The position numbers and the translations under genes are program-made. A stretch of 7,372 nt of DNA. Origin: an uncultured Spirochaetaceae bacterium (GTDB taxonomy: Bacteria > Spirochaetota > Spirochaetia > Treponematales > UBA12059). The notes under the pieces are model-generated. The model saw only the letters and a list, made by a program, of their open reading frames with translations. It was not told the origin of the DNA and ran no database searches. Every line of letters starts with the position of its first letter. Position 1 is the first letter of the stretch. Below are positions 1-5,940 of this stretch, in pieces. The DNA is taken from contig CALKWG010000042.1 in assembly GCA_938004315.1 (NCBI GenBank), positions 1 to 7,372 of the forward strand, read 5' to 3'.

Positions 1-161
1 CGGATCCGAGCCACCCCATGCACGGCCTCTATGCGTTCAAGGCCGGCTTCGGCGGGCGCATGCTCCACAGGCAGGGCGCCTGGGACTACGCCTACGACCG
101 GCGCGCCTACGAGCTACTCGCGGCGCGCGAGGCTACCGAGTTAGGCTACCATCAGCCGTAG
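1..161 (+). CDS. FemAB-like peptidoglycan bridge-forming aminoacyltransferase, C-terminal fragment
   Basis: Frame 3 is open from the window edge to a TAG at 159-161 and encodes about 52 residues; the start lies outside the window. The visible peptide carries HPMHGLYAFKAGFGG followed by RQGAWDYAYD. This resembles the C-terminal end of FemA/FemB-type GNAT-fold enzymes (LYxFKxGFGG, then a tryptophan-containing strand). Those enzymes add amino acids from aminoacyl-tRNA to the lipid II stem peptide in the cytoplasm. The wording is closest to spirochaete homologues as I remember them, but this was not searched. The gene converges on ccsA and the two coding ends overlap by 10 bases (152-161), so no terminator fits between them. 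The fragment is too short for the family call to be certain. Confidence 0.6.
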   Translation, partial: DPSHPMHGLYAFKAGFGGRMLHRQGAWDYAYDRRAYELLAAREATELGYHQP

Positions 162-952
162 CTGTGTATGCCCGGTAGGAGGTAGTTGACCCCGAAGAAG
201 GTGAAGACCGTGCAGAGGAAGCCTACGACCGCGACCACGGCGGGGAGCCTATCCTTGCGCTTCATGATGAGTCGCAGGTGCAGGTAGCCGGTATAGACCA
301 GCCAGGTAACCAGGGCCCAGGTCTCCTTAGGATCCCAACCCCACCAGCGCCCCCAGGCCTGCTCGGCCCAGATGGCGCCGAAAATCAGCGCGCCGGCCGT
401 GAAGAAGATATAGCCGACCGCGATAGCGGTATAGGTCAGCTTGTCCATGGCCAGGCGCCGCTCGTCGTCCTTGGCCGCCAGGAAGAGTATGGCGGAGGCG
501 AAGCTGAGCACGAAGAAGGCCTCGCCTATGAACGAGAAGCTCACGTGCAACAGGAGCCAAGCCGAGCGCAGGGCCGGGATGGGCGGCAAGGCCTCCTTGG
601 GTAGGAGGGGGCTCGAGGCTATGGCTATGAGCACCACCGCCACCATCGTGGCCCCGAAGGCGACGCCAGGCGCGTAGGCGAAGCGCTTCTGGAAGCGGTA
701 CGCGCCCGCCAGCAGGGCGACGAAGGCCGCGTAGAAGTTGATCGATTCGTAGGTGCTCGTCAGGGCGAAGAAGCCTATCTCCGCGCTCCTTAAGCCGAGC
801 TCGGCCATCAGGGCGGCCGCGCCGGCGAAGAGGAGCCACGCGCCGACGCGGGACTGCCAGGAGCCTTTAGAAAAGAGCCCGATAAGCTGCGCTACGGCGG
901 AGGCCGCCACGGTGATGAAACCGATCGAAGCGAAGATCTGAGACGCGGTCAT
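152..952 (-). CDS. ccsA: Cytochrome c biogenesis protein CcsA/ResC (System II haem lyase subunit)
   Basis: This is the 266-residue integral membrane half of the System II cytochrome c synthase, which delivers haem across the membrane and attaches it to CXXCH motifs outside. About eight hydrophobic segments are visible (roughly 5-27, 37-54, 72-87, 94-112, 132-158, 174-194, 210-228, 238-258). The tryptophan-rich WWD signature is WGRWWGWDPKETW at 200-212. H136, H225 and H263 (in the C-terminal GIHSYG) match the haem-ligand histidines expected for the family. The ATG overlaps the resB stop (ATGA, 949-952). A strong Shine-Dalgarno, AAAGGAGG, lies at 957-964, so the two genes should be translationally coupled. 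Length and motifs are normal for short CcsA proteins. Confidence 0.95.
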   Translation of the reverse strand: MTASQIFASIGFITVAASAVAQLIGLFSKGSWQSRVGAWLLFAGAAALMAELGLRSAEIGFFALTSTYESINFYAAFVALLAGAYRFQKRFAYAPGVAFGATMVAVVLIAIASSPLLPKEALPPIPALRSAWLLLHVSFSFIGEAFFVLSFASAILFLAAKDDERRLAMDKLTYTAIAVGYIFFTAGALIFGAIWAEQAWGRWWGWDPKETWALVTWLVYTGYLHLRLIMKRKDRLPAVVAVVGFLCTVFTFFGVNYLLPGIHSYG

Positions 953-1917
953 GCCGCCTCCTTTAGCTTTTGGATGAAGGTAATCGCGGTGCCGATCGCG
1001 ATGAGGACGAAGGCGGCGAAGACCAGGGGATAGCCGGGGTCGCGGACGGCCTGGATACCCGTAGCCAGCTCCTCGCGGAAGCCCAGGATCGTCACGTCGC
1101 CTAACTTTTCGCCGGGGGCCGCGCGAACGACGCGCTCGCCCTCGGCGTCGGCCACGCGGAGCACGGCCCGCGCCGCAGCCGGCTGACCGCCTTGCGCCCC
1201 GCCCGACGGATCAGCCCCCTCGGGAGCCATGAAGAAGAAGCGCAGGCCCTCGAGGCCGAGCTCTTCGCCTTGGGCCATCCTGAATTCGCGGCCGGCGCCG
1301 TCGGCCAGCACGAGCGAGCGGGTCTGAGAATACGTCGCCTGATACAGCGTAAGGCCCGCGTAGCGCAGGGGCTTATTGACCCTGAGCTCGAAACCTTCCA
1401 TAACGGGCTTCTCATCCTTCACGACGTCGAGGACCGAGACCCAATCGCGCGGCCGGCCGTCGTCGTAGCGCTCGAAGCGGAAATCCTTGAGAATGACCAC
1501 CGAGCCGTCAGGGAGGTTGACGCTCTCGCCGGGGCGCAGCGTCACCGAGCCCTCTTGGTTGCCCGAATACGACCAGGCCCCGCCTATGACCAGGGCCATG
1601 AGGCCGAAATGCAGGATATCGGGGCCGAAGCGCTTGGGCCCCTTCTTCTTGAGCTCGCGGCCGAAACGCTTAATCGTGCAGGCCGTCAAGTTCGCGAAGA
1701 AGACGAAGGCCGGGATGATGAAGAGGATGGAGCTGAAGAAATTGCTAAAGCCCGTGTCCACGATGAGCGGCGCTATAAGCCGCGGATAGGACTCGTAGTA
1801 GGCTTCGGGCGCGAGGCCCTGCGGCACCAGGGTCGCCAATATACCCGTAACCGTCAGGTATGAAATGAGCCCTATGGCGAGCCTCATAGATGAGAGCCGA
1901 TCGATGAATCGCTTCAC
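949..1917 (-). CDS. resB: Cytochrome c biogenesis protein ResB (System II, CcsB-type)
   Basis: This 322-residue ResB-family protein partners CcsA in the haem-handling and apocytochrome-binding complex. Three membrane segments lie near the N-terminus (about 12-32, 60-80, 101-117) and one near the C-terminus (about 296-316), enclosing a large extracytoplasmic domain. Family hallmarks are LSSMRLAIGL at 8-17, a transmembrane histidine in DILHFGLM (H103), and VNKPLRYAGLTLYQATY at 180-196. It is shorter than Bacillus ResB (over 500 residues) but ends cleanly with its last helix, so it looks like a compact form rather than a truncation. The start is GTG (1915-1917), supported by AAGGA at 1924-1928 with a 6-base spacer. 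It is divergent from the multihaem cytochrome, its likely client. Confidence 0.92.
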   Translation of the reverse strand: MKRFIDRLSSMRLAIGLISYLTVTGILATLVPQGLAPEAYYESYPRLIAPLIVDTGFSNFFSSILFIIPAFVFFANLTACTIKRFGRELKKKGPKRFGPDILHFGLMALVIGGAWSYSGNQEGSVTLRPGESVNLPDGSVVILKDFRFERYDDGRPRDWVSVLDVVKDEKPVMEGFELRVNKPLRYAGLTLYQATYSQTRSLVLADGAGREFRMAQGEELGLEGLRFFFMAPEGADPSGGAQGGQPAAARAVLRVADAEGERVVRAAPGEKLGDVTILGFREELATGIQAVRDPGYPLVFAAFVLIAIGTAITFIQKLKEAA

Positions 1918-2008
1918 GAGCCGTCCTTAGCGATGGGATGGCGCCCCTCGTCGAGCGCTCGGGTACGCGGCGTCGCCCTCGCTTCGAGCCCAGGCGCCGA
2001 TTCATCCG

Positions 2009-2037
2009 AGCCTACCCGCGGCCCCGGCCTTTGTCAA
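2009..2037 (-). promoter_or_regulatory. Candidate sigma-70-type promoter for resB-ccsA
   Basis: On the minus strand a consensus -35, TTGACA (2037-2032), is followed after 17 bases by TAGGCT (2014-2009), which matches the -10 consensus at three of six positions. It lies about 90 bases upstream of the resB GTG. The -35 and its spacing are good and the -10 is weak, so this is a pattern match only. Confidence 0.4.
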
Positions 2038-2060
2038 CTTAAGTAAATCAGTCATATATA
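2031..2060 (+). promoter_or_regulatory. Candidate upstream promoter for the cytochrome gene
   Basis: TTGTCA (2031-2036) and TATATA (2055-2060) are separated by 18 bases within the AT-rich core. The -35 overlaps the minus-strand TTGACA and the ACTTAAGT palindrome. If both promoters are real, they would compete or be controlled by the same regulator. Sequence match only. Confidence 0.35.
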
Positions 2061-2078
2061 TATTTTTTTATCTATGCC

Positions 2079-2108
2079 TTTACGAAGATATAGCGCCCGG
2101 ACTATAAT
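2079..2108 (+). promoter_or_regulatory. Candidate proximal promoter for the cytochrome-rhodanese unit
   Basis: A perfect -10 hexamer, TATAAT (2103-2108), is preceded by TTTACG (2079-2084, four of six matches to TTGACA) at an 18-base spacing. Transcription would begin near 2115 and give a leader of roughly 118 bases before the ATG at 2233. The -10 sits between short inverted arms CCCG (2096-2099) and CGGG (2114-2117). Confidence 0.45.
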
Positions 2109-2232
2109 AAGCTCGGGTGACGAAGCCGTCGCCGTTGCGCCGCCGCCGGATTCAGTTCGGCTAGTCGGCGCCGCGGCCGCGACTGATTCGCCCGGGGCCG
2201 TCGGCCTTACCCACCACGCGAAGGAGGTTCTT

Positions 2233-3459
2233 ATGAATACGGCTACCTCCGCGCGGGCTATGCTCATCGTCGCGTTCTTCGGCGCCGGCGCCGTGTCGAC
2301 CTTTGCGGCCGACTCAAGCTGCCTAAGCTGCCATACGAACACGACGACGATGCAGAGGCTCGTCGCGCCGCCCGTCATCGGGTCAGCCGAAGGCGAGGGG
2401 TGAGCAGGCGCTCCTCCCCCGGTTCGGGCGGATTATTACATGGGTTACGTGGTAACCCAGCAAGCGTTAACGAGCGACCCCCATCTGGCCATGAGCTGCC
2501 AGGACTGCCACGCCGGTAACCCGGCCGCGAGCGACAAGGCGAACGCCCACGAAGGCATGCTCGCCCGCCCCTCGGACGACCCGGTGGCCAGCTGCGGCTC
2601 CTGCCATGCGGAGATCGCCAAGAACTACACCCTCTCGCTGCACTACACGGCGGCCGGCATGCGCAAGGGCGTGGCCCCTCGCTTCAACGCGGCGGAGCTC
2701 AAGGCTTTCGATAGCAAGGTCTTCGAGCAGTCCTGCCGCTCCTGCCACGCGTCCTGCGGCGACTGCCATGTGAAGAGCCCCAAGGTAGCCGGCGTCAACA
2801 CCGGCCTCCTGGACGGCCACCAGTTCCTCACCAAGGTGGAGGACAAGACCTGCGCGCTCTGCCACGGCGGACGCGTCTGGCCCGAATTCACCGGCGAGTA
2901 CGGCGGCACGCCCGACATCCATTATAGGAAGGGCATGACCTGCACTGATTGCCACACGGGCAGCCAGTTCCACGGCACCGGCATGGCCTTCGGCGATCGC
3001 AAAGAGGTTACGAACAAGCCCTCGTGCACCGACTGCCACCCCATGGAGTACCTAGGCAACGCCAAGACCAAGGAGACCCACGCGACCCACGCCGACAGCG
3101 TGTCGTGCTCGGCCTGCCATACGGCCAGCGCCTACCGCCAGTGCTCCAATTGCCACGAGGGCAAGGGCGCCAGCTCGAGCCCGGCCATCGTCTTAGGCAA
3201 GAACCCTAGGATTCCGTCTCAGCTCACGACCTTGCGCCTCATCCCAACGGTGCGGACCACCTTCAAGGACCACGCCGGCATCACGATGAGCAATTTCGAC
3301 GCCCTGCCCAACTACTGGGATACCGTGCCGCACAATATAGCCAAGCGCACGGACAGGACGCGGGATTGCGGTACCTGCCATGCCGACCGGACCTATTACC
3401 TGGAGGCCGGAAGGATACCCGCGGGACTTTCAACTAAAAATCTGACCTTGGTACCCTAA
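2233..3459 (+). CDS. extKL: Exported undecahaem c-type cytochrome, putative selenoprotein with in-frame TGA (ExtKL-like)
   Basis: Reading TGA 2401-2403 as selenocysteine (residue 57) gives a 408-residue protein. The ATG at 2233 has an ideal Shine-Dalgarno (AAGGAGG, 2221-2227). It begins a signal peptide of about 25 residues (MNTATSAR, then a hydrophobic core ending TFA/AD); there is no lipobox. Eleven CXXCH haem motifs start at residues 30, 89, 121, 168, 175, 207, 237, 265, 292, 304 and 379. The first precedes the TGA and ten follow it in the same frame. The part after the TGA has no signal peptide, and the ATG at 2440 has no good ribosome-binding site, so it could not be an exported haem protein alone. 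TGA ends both resB and ccsA, so it is not a sense codon genome-wide. The layout recalls the ExtKL (seleno)protein family linked to metalloid and extracellular electron transfer in Geobacter; that assignment is from memory. A nonsense mutation or sequencing error (TGY to TGA) is the main alternative. Confidence 0.8.
2404..2432 (+). promoter_or_regulatory. Putative bacterial SECIS hairpin for selenocysteine insertion
   Basis: Directly after the in-frame TGA, bases 2415-2420 (TCCCCC) pair with 2426-2428 (GGG) and 2430-2432 (GGA), leaving C2429 bulged. This gives a six-pair stem capped by the loop GGTTC (2421-2425). The loop starts 17 bases after the TGA, close to the 18-base spacing I count in E. 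coli fdhF. Its first two bases are G, as SelB-recognised bacterial loops require. It differs from fdhF in having a 3'-side bulged C rather than a 5'-side bulged U. GC-rich DNA forms hairpins easily, so the position and loop are the informative parts. Confidence 0.6.
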
Positions 3460-3469
3460 CTCGTTCCGA

Positions 3470-3518
3470 CCCGGCCGCCCATAAAGCGGCCGGGCGTTTC
3501 GCCCCTTGGCGGGCGAAA
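3470..3518 (+). terminator. Tandem hairpins in the cytochrome-rhodanese gap (attenuator or processing site)
   Basis: The first hairpin has perfect 9-base arms, CCCGGCCGC (3470-3478) and GCGGCCGGG (3486-3494), with a 7-base loop. The second has 8-base arms, TTTCGCCC (3497-3504) and GGGCGAAA (3511-3518), with a 6-base loop. A third pairing, GGGCG (3492-3496) with CGCCC (3500-3504), would exclude both. Only three T residues follow the first hairpin, so complete termination is unlikely. Partial attenuation, RNA processing or protection of the cytochrome mRNA 3' end fit better. Confidence 0.55.
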
Positions 3519-3539
3519 ACACTCTCTAGGAGAACTCGT

Positions 3540-4424
3540 ATGAAGAAACTCGTCCTGATCGTCCTGGCGCTCGCCATGGTCGCCCCGGTCTTCGCCCGCG
3601 ACGTCGACGCCTTCGTGTCGGCCGACTGGGTAGAGGCCAACCTCAGCAATCCGCGCGTCGTGATCCTCGACGTCCGCGCCCCCGCGGCCTACCGCGAGGG
3701 CCACATCCCCGGCGCCGTCAACATGGTCGGCGGCAGCTTCTACGTGGCCAAGGACGGCCTCAATAACGAGGTCCCTGCCGCCGACGAGTTGTCTGAAGCC
3801 ATCGCCGAGTGCGGCATCGACGCGAACTCCATCGTCGTCGTGGTCGAGGCCGATAGCGCCGCGCGCTTCGCCTGGGCCACCCGCGTCGCCTGGACCCTCG
3901 TCTACGCCGGCGTTCCCAACGTCGCCGTGCTCGACGGCGGGCACGCCGAATGGGTCAAGGCCGGTAAAGGCCTGGCCACCGGCTTCGAGAGCAAGGACGA
4001 GACCGAGTTCAAGGCCGCCTTCAACGCGAGCCTGATCGCCGACAAGGCCTTCGTGCTCAAGAATGTCAAGAAGGCTCAGATCCTGGATACCCGCGCCTAC
4101 GACACCTACTTCGGCCTGGCTAAGCAGGGCTTCGTCGATCAGTTCGGCCACGTCCCCGGCGCCTACTCCCTGCCGGCCGCCTGGATCACCAAGGACGGCA
4201 AGGTCCGCCCCGCGGCCGAGCTGGCCAAGATGGTCGCCGACCTTAAGCTCAGCGCCAAGAAGGACATGATCGTCCACTGCGACTCCGGCGTGCTCTGCAC
4301 CGCTTGGTGGTGGGTGCTGACCCAGCAGATGGGCTGGACCCGCGTCCGCTCCTACGACGGCTCCGCCCAGGAAATCGGCAAGGCCGACTCCGGCGTCAAG
4401 TTCGTCACCCACGTCTGGCGCTAA
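3540..4424 (+). CDS. Exported tandem-domain rhodanese (sulfurtransferase, ExtH-like)
   Basis: This 294-residue protein has a signal peptide (MKKLVLIVLALAMVAPVFA, cleavage likely after A19) and two rhodanese domains, about 25-145 and 165-290. The N-terminal domain has the ILDVRAPAAYREGHIPGA signature at 42-59, but its active-loop region (about VEADSAARF, 102-110) lacks cysteine, as is usual for the structural half. The C-terminal domain has ILDTRAYDTY (181-190), GHVPGAYSLP (203-212) and the catalytic loop HCDSGVLC with C247; a second cysteine, C253, lies six residues on. Such enzymes carry a persulfide, and potentially a perselenide, on the active cysteine. AGGAGA at 3528-3533 is a good ribosome-binding site. 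It lies 80 bases after the cytochrome on the same strand and is probably cotranscribed. Rhodanese plus multihaem cytochrome recalls ExtH with ExtKL; the sequence itself proves only the rhodanese family and export. Confidence 0.88.
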   Translation: MKKLVLIVLALAMVAPVFARDVDAFVSADWVEANLSNPRVVILDVRAPAAYREGHIPGAVNMVGGSFYVAKDGLNNEVPAADELSEAIAECGIDANSIVVVVEADSAARFAWATRVAWTLVYAGVPNVAVLDGGHAEWVKAGKGLATGFESKDETEFKAAFNASLIADKAFVLKNVKKAQILDTRAYDTYFGLAKQGFVDQFGHVPGAYSLPAAWITKDGKVRPAAELAKMVADLKLSAKKDMIVHCDSGVLCTAWWWVLTQQMGWTRVRSYDGSAQEIGKADSGVKFVTHVWR

Positions 4425-4462
4425 GCCGATTAAGGCCTAGGCGGCCCGGCCGCCCACAGGCT

Positions 4463-4504
4463 CAAAGCCCGCGTCGCGTAGTCGGCGCGGGCTTTGTTTT
4501 CGTT
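4463..4504 (+). terminator. Rho-independent terminator after the rhodanese gene
   Basis: Perfect 11-base arms, CAAAGCCCGCG (4463-4473) and CGCGGGCTTTG (4486-4496), enclose a 12-base loop and are followed by TTTTCGTT. It starts 38 bases after the rhodanese stop and should end the cytochrome-rhodanese transcript. Confidence 0.88.
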
Positions 4505-4505
4505 A

Positions 4506-4578
4506 GGGGGCCGCCAAGCGTCGCCGCTCGGCTACTGGGGATCAGACGCGGCCCCCCGCGGCGAGCCTCCTCGCCGCG
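4506..4578. repeat. GC-rich inverted repeats between convergent transcription units
   Basis: Two perfect inverted repeats occupy the gap. The first, GGGGGCCGC (4506-4514) with GCGGCCCCC (4548-4556), has a 33-base loop. The second, CGCGGCGAG (4557-4565) with CTCGCCGCG (4570-4578), has a CCTC loop. Neither is followed by a T tract on either strand. The second lies just downstream of the radical SAM stop in minus-strand transcription and could be an atypical 3'-end structure for the arsenic operon. No gene is supported here. Confidence 0.5.
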
Positions 4579-4614
4579 TTCGCGGCTGCGGGGTCTCGCC
4601 GCCCCCCGCTGGCC

Positions 4615-5928
4615 TTAGGTCATGCAGGTGAAAAGCCCCTGGCACCACAGGCAGGCGGCGCAGGGTTCGGCGTTCTGATGGCAGTCTTGGAAGAAGTCTT
4701 CCTCCTGCACGTAGTCGCAGAGCGCCAAGTTGCAGTTCATGCAGTAGGGGTAGTCGTAGCGGGTTACGTTGGCGCGGAAGCGCCTATACTCATTGCCGTC
4801 CCAGATAGCCGGCAGCTCCGCGTCGTCGAGCCGCCCGAAGCTCCGCGGGGTCACGGCCTGCCGCCAGCCGCCTGGGTAGCAGTTAAAGCGCCGCCACAGG
4901 AAATAGCATGGATGCACGGAGCCCGCGGCGCTTATGAAGACCGCGCCGGACTCGACGAACTCGCAGGAGCGCTGGCGTCGAGGGCTCACGGCCGGCAGGC
5001 TGAGCTCTATGCCGGCGCGGCGCGCGGCGTCCTCCGCGGCGGCGAAGGCGGCGGCGCTCCGAGCCCTGAGTCCGGCGTCCGCCTCGAAGAGCCGCAGGAC
5101 GTTGAGCGTAATGCCTTGGGCTATAGCCTCGTCCTGCATGCGTTCGACCAGGCGGGTAACGGCCAGATCTTCGGGGCTTTTCGTATACTTCATATAGACG
5201 CGGGGGTAGCTCGCTAGATCTAAACCTGCCGCGGCGGCTTCATGCGTATAGCGTGCCAGGAGCTCCCAGGCCAGGTCCAGGGTCGGATCCCAGGCGGCGT
5301 CGGCGACCGCCTCCTCGTCGTAGGGGAAGAGTTGGCTCACCGCGACATAGTCGGCTCCCAAGGCAGCGGCCCGTTCGACGACTTTGGGTAGCTCGTCTAG
5401 GTTAGCCCGGCGGGCGACGAACTCGGCGCCTATGCGCAGGGGATAGCCGGCCTCGCGCGCGCGCCGGAGGGCCGACAGGGCGGCCTCGGCCCCGGCCTCG
5501 CTGCCGCCTGAGCGCAGCGCGCCGAAGAGCTCGGGGTCGAGCGCGTCGATGGACACGCAGACGCGGTTCACGCCGGCGCGCGCCAGGCTCAAGGCCCGTT
5601 CGTCTGAAAGGAGCTGGCCGTTGGATTGGAAGCCTATGAGCGCGCCGGCGGGCATAGCCGCCTGGGCGGCGGCCGCCAGCGCTTCAAGATGCGGATAGAG
5701 GAGGGGCTCGCCTACCCCGTTTAAGACTAAGGATTCGGCATGGGCTAAGGCGGGTATGACGCGATCGAAAAAGCCGGGCGGAAAGTCGGCGTCCGGCTCC
5801 GGAGCCGAGCCGCCGTAGCCTGGGCTCTGCTTCGGGCATCGGGCGCAGGCTAGGTTACAGCGGGTGGTCGTCTCCACCACTACCCGCCGGGGATACGGAA
5901 GATTTATCACGTCGGAGCCCGGATGCAC
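4615..5928 (-). CDS. Radical SAM/SPASM domain protein (putative maturase, arsenic operon)
   Basis: This is a 437-residue cytoplasmic radical SAM enzyme. The SAM-cluster motif is CNLACARC (C24, C28, C31). GVGEP at 71-75 matches the GGEP SAM-binding region, and QSNG at 101-104 a later core strand. The C-terminal third is an extended SPASM-like domain with cysteines at 322, 341, 350, 396, 399, 404, 416, 423, 426, 429 and 435, enough for two auxiliary Fe-S clusters. The tail (CNLALCDYVQEEDF, then CAACLWCQGLFTC) resembles a family I remember as radical SAM/SPASM putative metalloenzyme maturase, described mostly from Geobacter-like bacteria. It does not look like ArsS of arsenosugar synthesis. The start is GTG (5926-5928), 12 bases after arsC; its AGGAG (5938-5942) touches the arsC stop, so the genes are coupled. 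The substrate is unknown. Confidence 0.85.
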   Translation of the reverse strand: MHPGSDVINLPYPRRVVVETTTRCNLACARCPKQSPGYGGSAPEPDADFPPGFFDRVIPALAHAESLVLNGVGEPLLYPHLEALAAAAQAAMPAGALIGFQSNGQLLSDERALSLARAGVNRVCVSIDALDPELFGALRSGGSEAGAEAALSALRRAREAGYPLRIGAEFVARRANLDELPKVVERAAALGADYVAVSQLFPYDEEAVADAAWDPTLDLAWELLARYTHEAAAAGLDLASYPRVYMKYTKSPEDLAVTRLVERMQDEAIAQGITLNVLRLFEADAGLRARSAAAFAAAEDAARRAGIELSLPAVSPRRQRSCEFVESGAVFISAAGSVHPCYFLWRRFNCYPGGWRQAVTPRSFGRLDDAELPAIWDGNEYRRFRANVTRYDYPYCMNCNLALCDYVQEEDFFQDCHQNAEPCAACLWCQGLFTCMT

Positions 5929-5940
5929 CGAACCTAGCTC

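Larger units (their letters stand above)
1918..2232. promoter_or_regulatory. Divergent control region between resB and the multihaem cytochrome
   Basis: This 315-base non-coding stretch separates the two divergent start codons. Its core, about 2032-2075, is strikingly AT-rich (runs of TA and a seven-T tract) inside otherwise GC-rich DNA, as expected for promoter melting or regulator binding. It contains a perfect 8-base palindrome, ACTTAAGT, at 2037-2044 that overlaps the -35-like hexamers of both strands and could be an operator core. A GC-rich inverted repeat, AGTCG/CGACT (2163-2167/2180-2184), lies in the probable cytochrome leader. No gene with a credible ribosome-binding site is visible here. 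A longer reading frame from an ATG at 2074 runs into the cytochrome frame, but it would hide the signal peptide inside the protein. Confidence 0.6.

Noticed and set aside
2074..2403. Longer 109-residue protein starting at ATG 2074
   Set aside because: The extra 53 residues are low-complexity, have no ribosome-binding site and would bury the signal peptide. The ATG at 2233 has a near-perfect Shine-Dalgarno.
2440..3459. A free-standing ten-haem cytochrome starting at the ATG at 2440
   Set aside because: It would have no signal peptide and no good ribosome-binding site, although haem attachment needs export. The same frame continues upstream through a single TGA into a signal peptide and another haem motif.
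2233..3459. TGA as a reassigned sense codon across the genome
   Set aside because: resB and ccsA in the same window both end at TGA at the expected family C-termini.
3456..4412. Long minus-strand reading frame opposite the rhodanese gene
   Set aside because: It is composition-driven antisense, rich in G, A, V and D, with no recognisable domain or ribosome-binding site. The plus strand encodes a clear rhodanese.
3470..4456. Twelve-base direct repeat CCCGGCCGCCCA on both sides of the rhodanese gene (3470-3481 and 4445-4456)
   Set aside because: It is short and GC-rich, it overlaps hairpin sequence at the first copy, and no target duplication or mobile-element gene is present. Chance is likely.
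4615..5928. ArsS (arsenosugar radical SAM) identity for the gene after arsC
   Set aside because: Operon position suggested it, but the long SPASM-type cysteine tail and overall length do not match ArsS as I know it.
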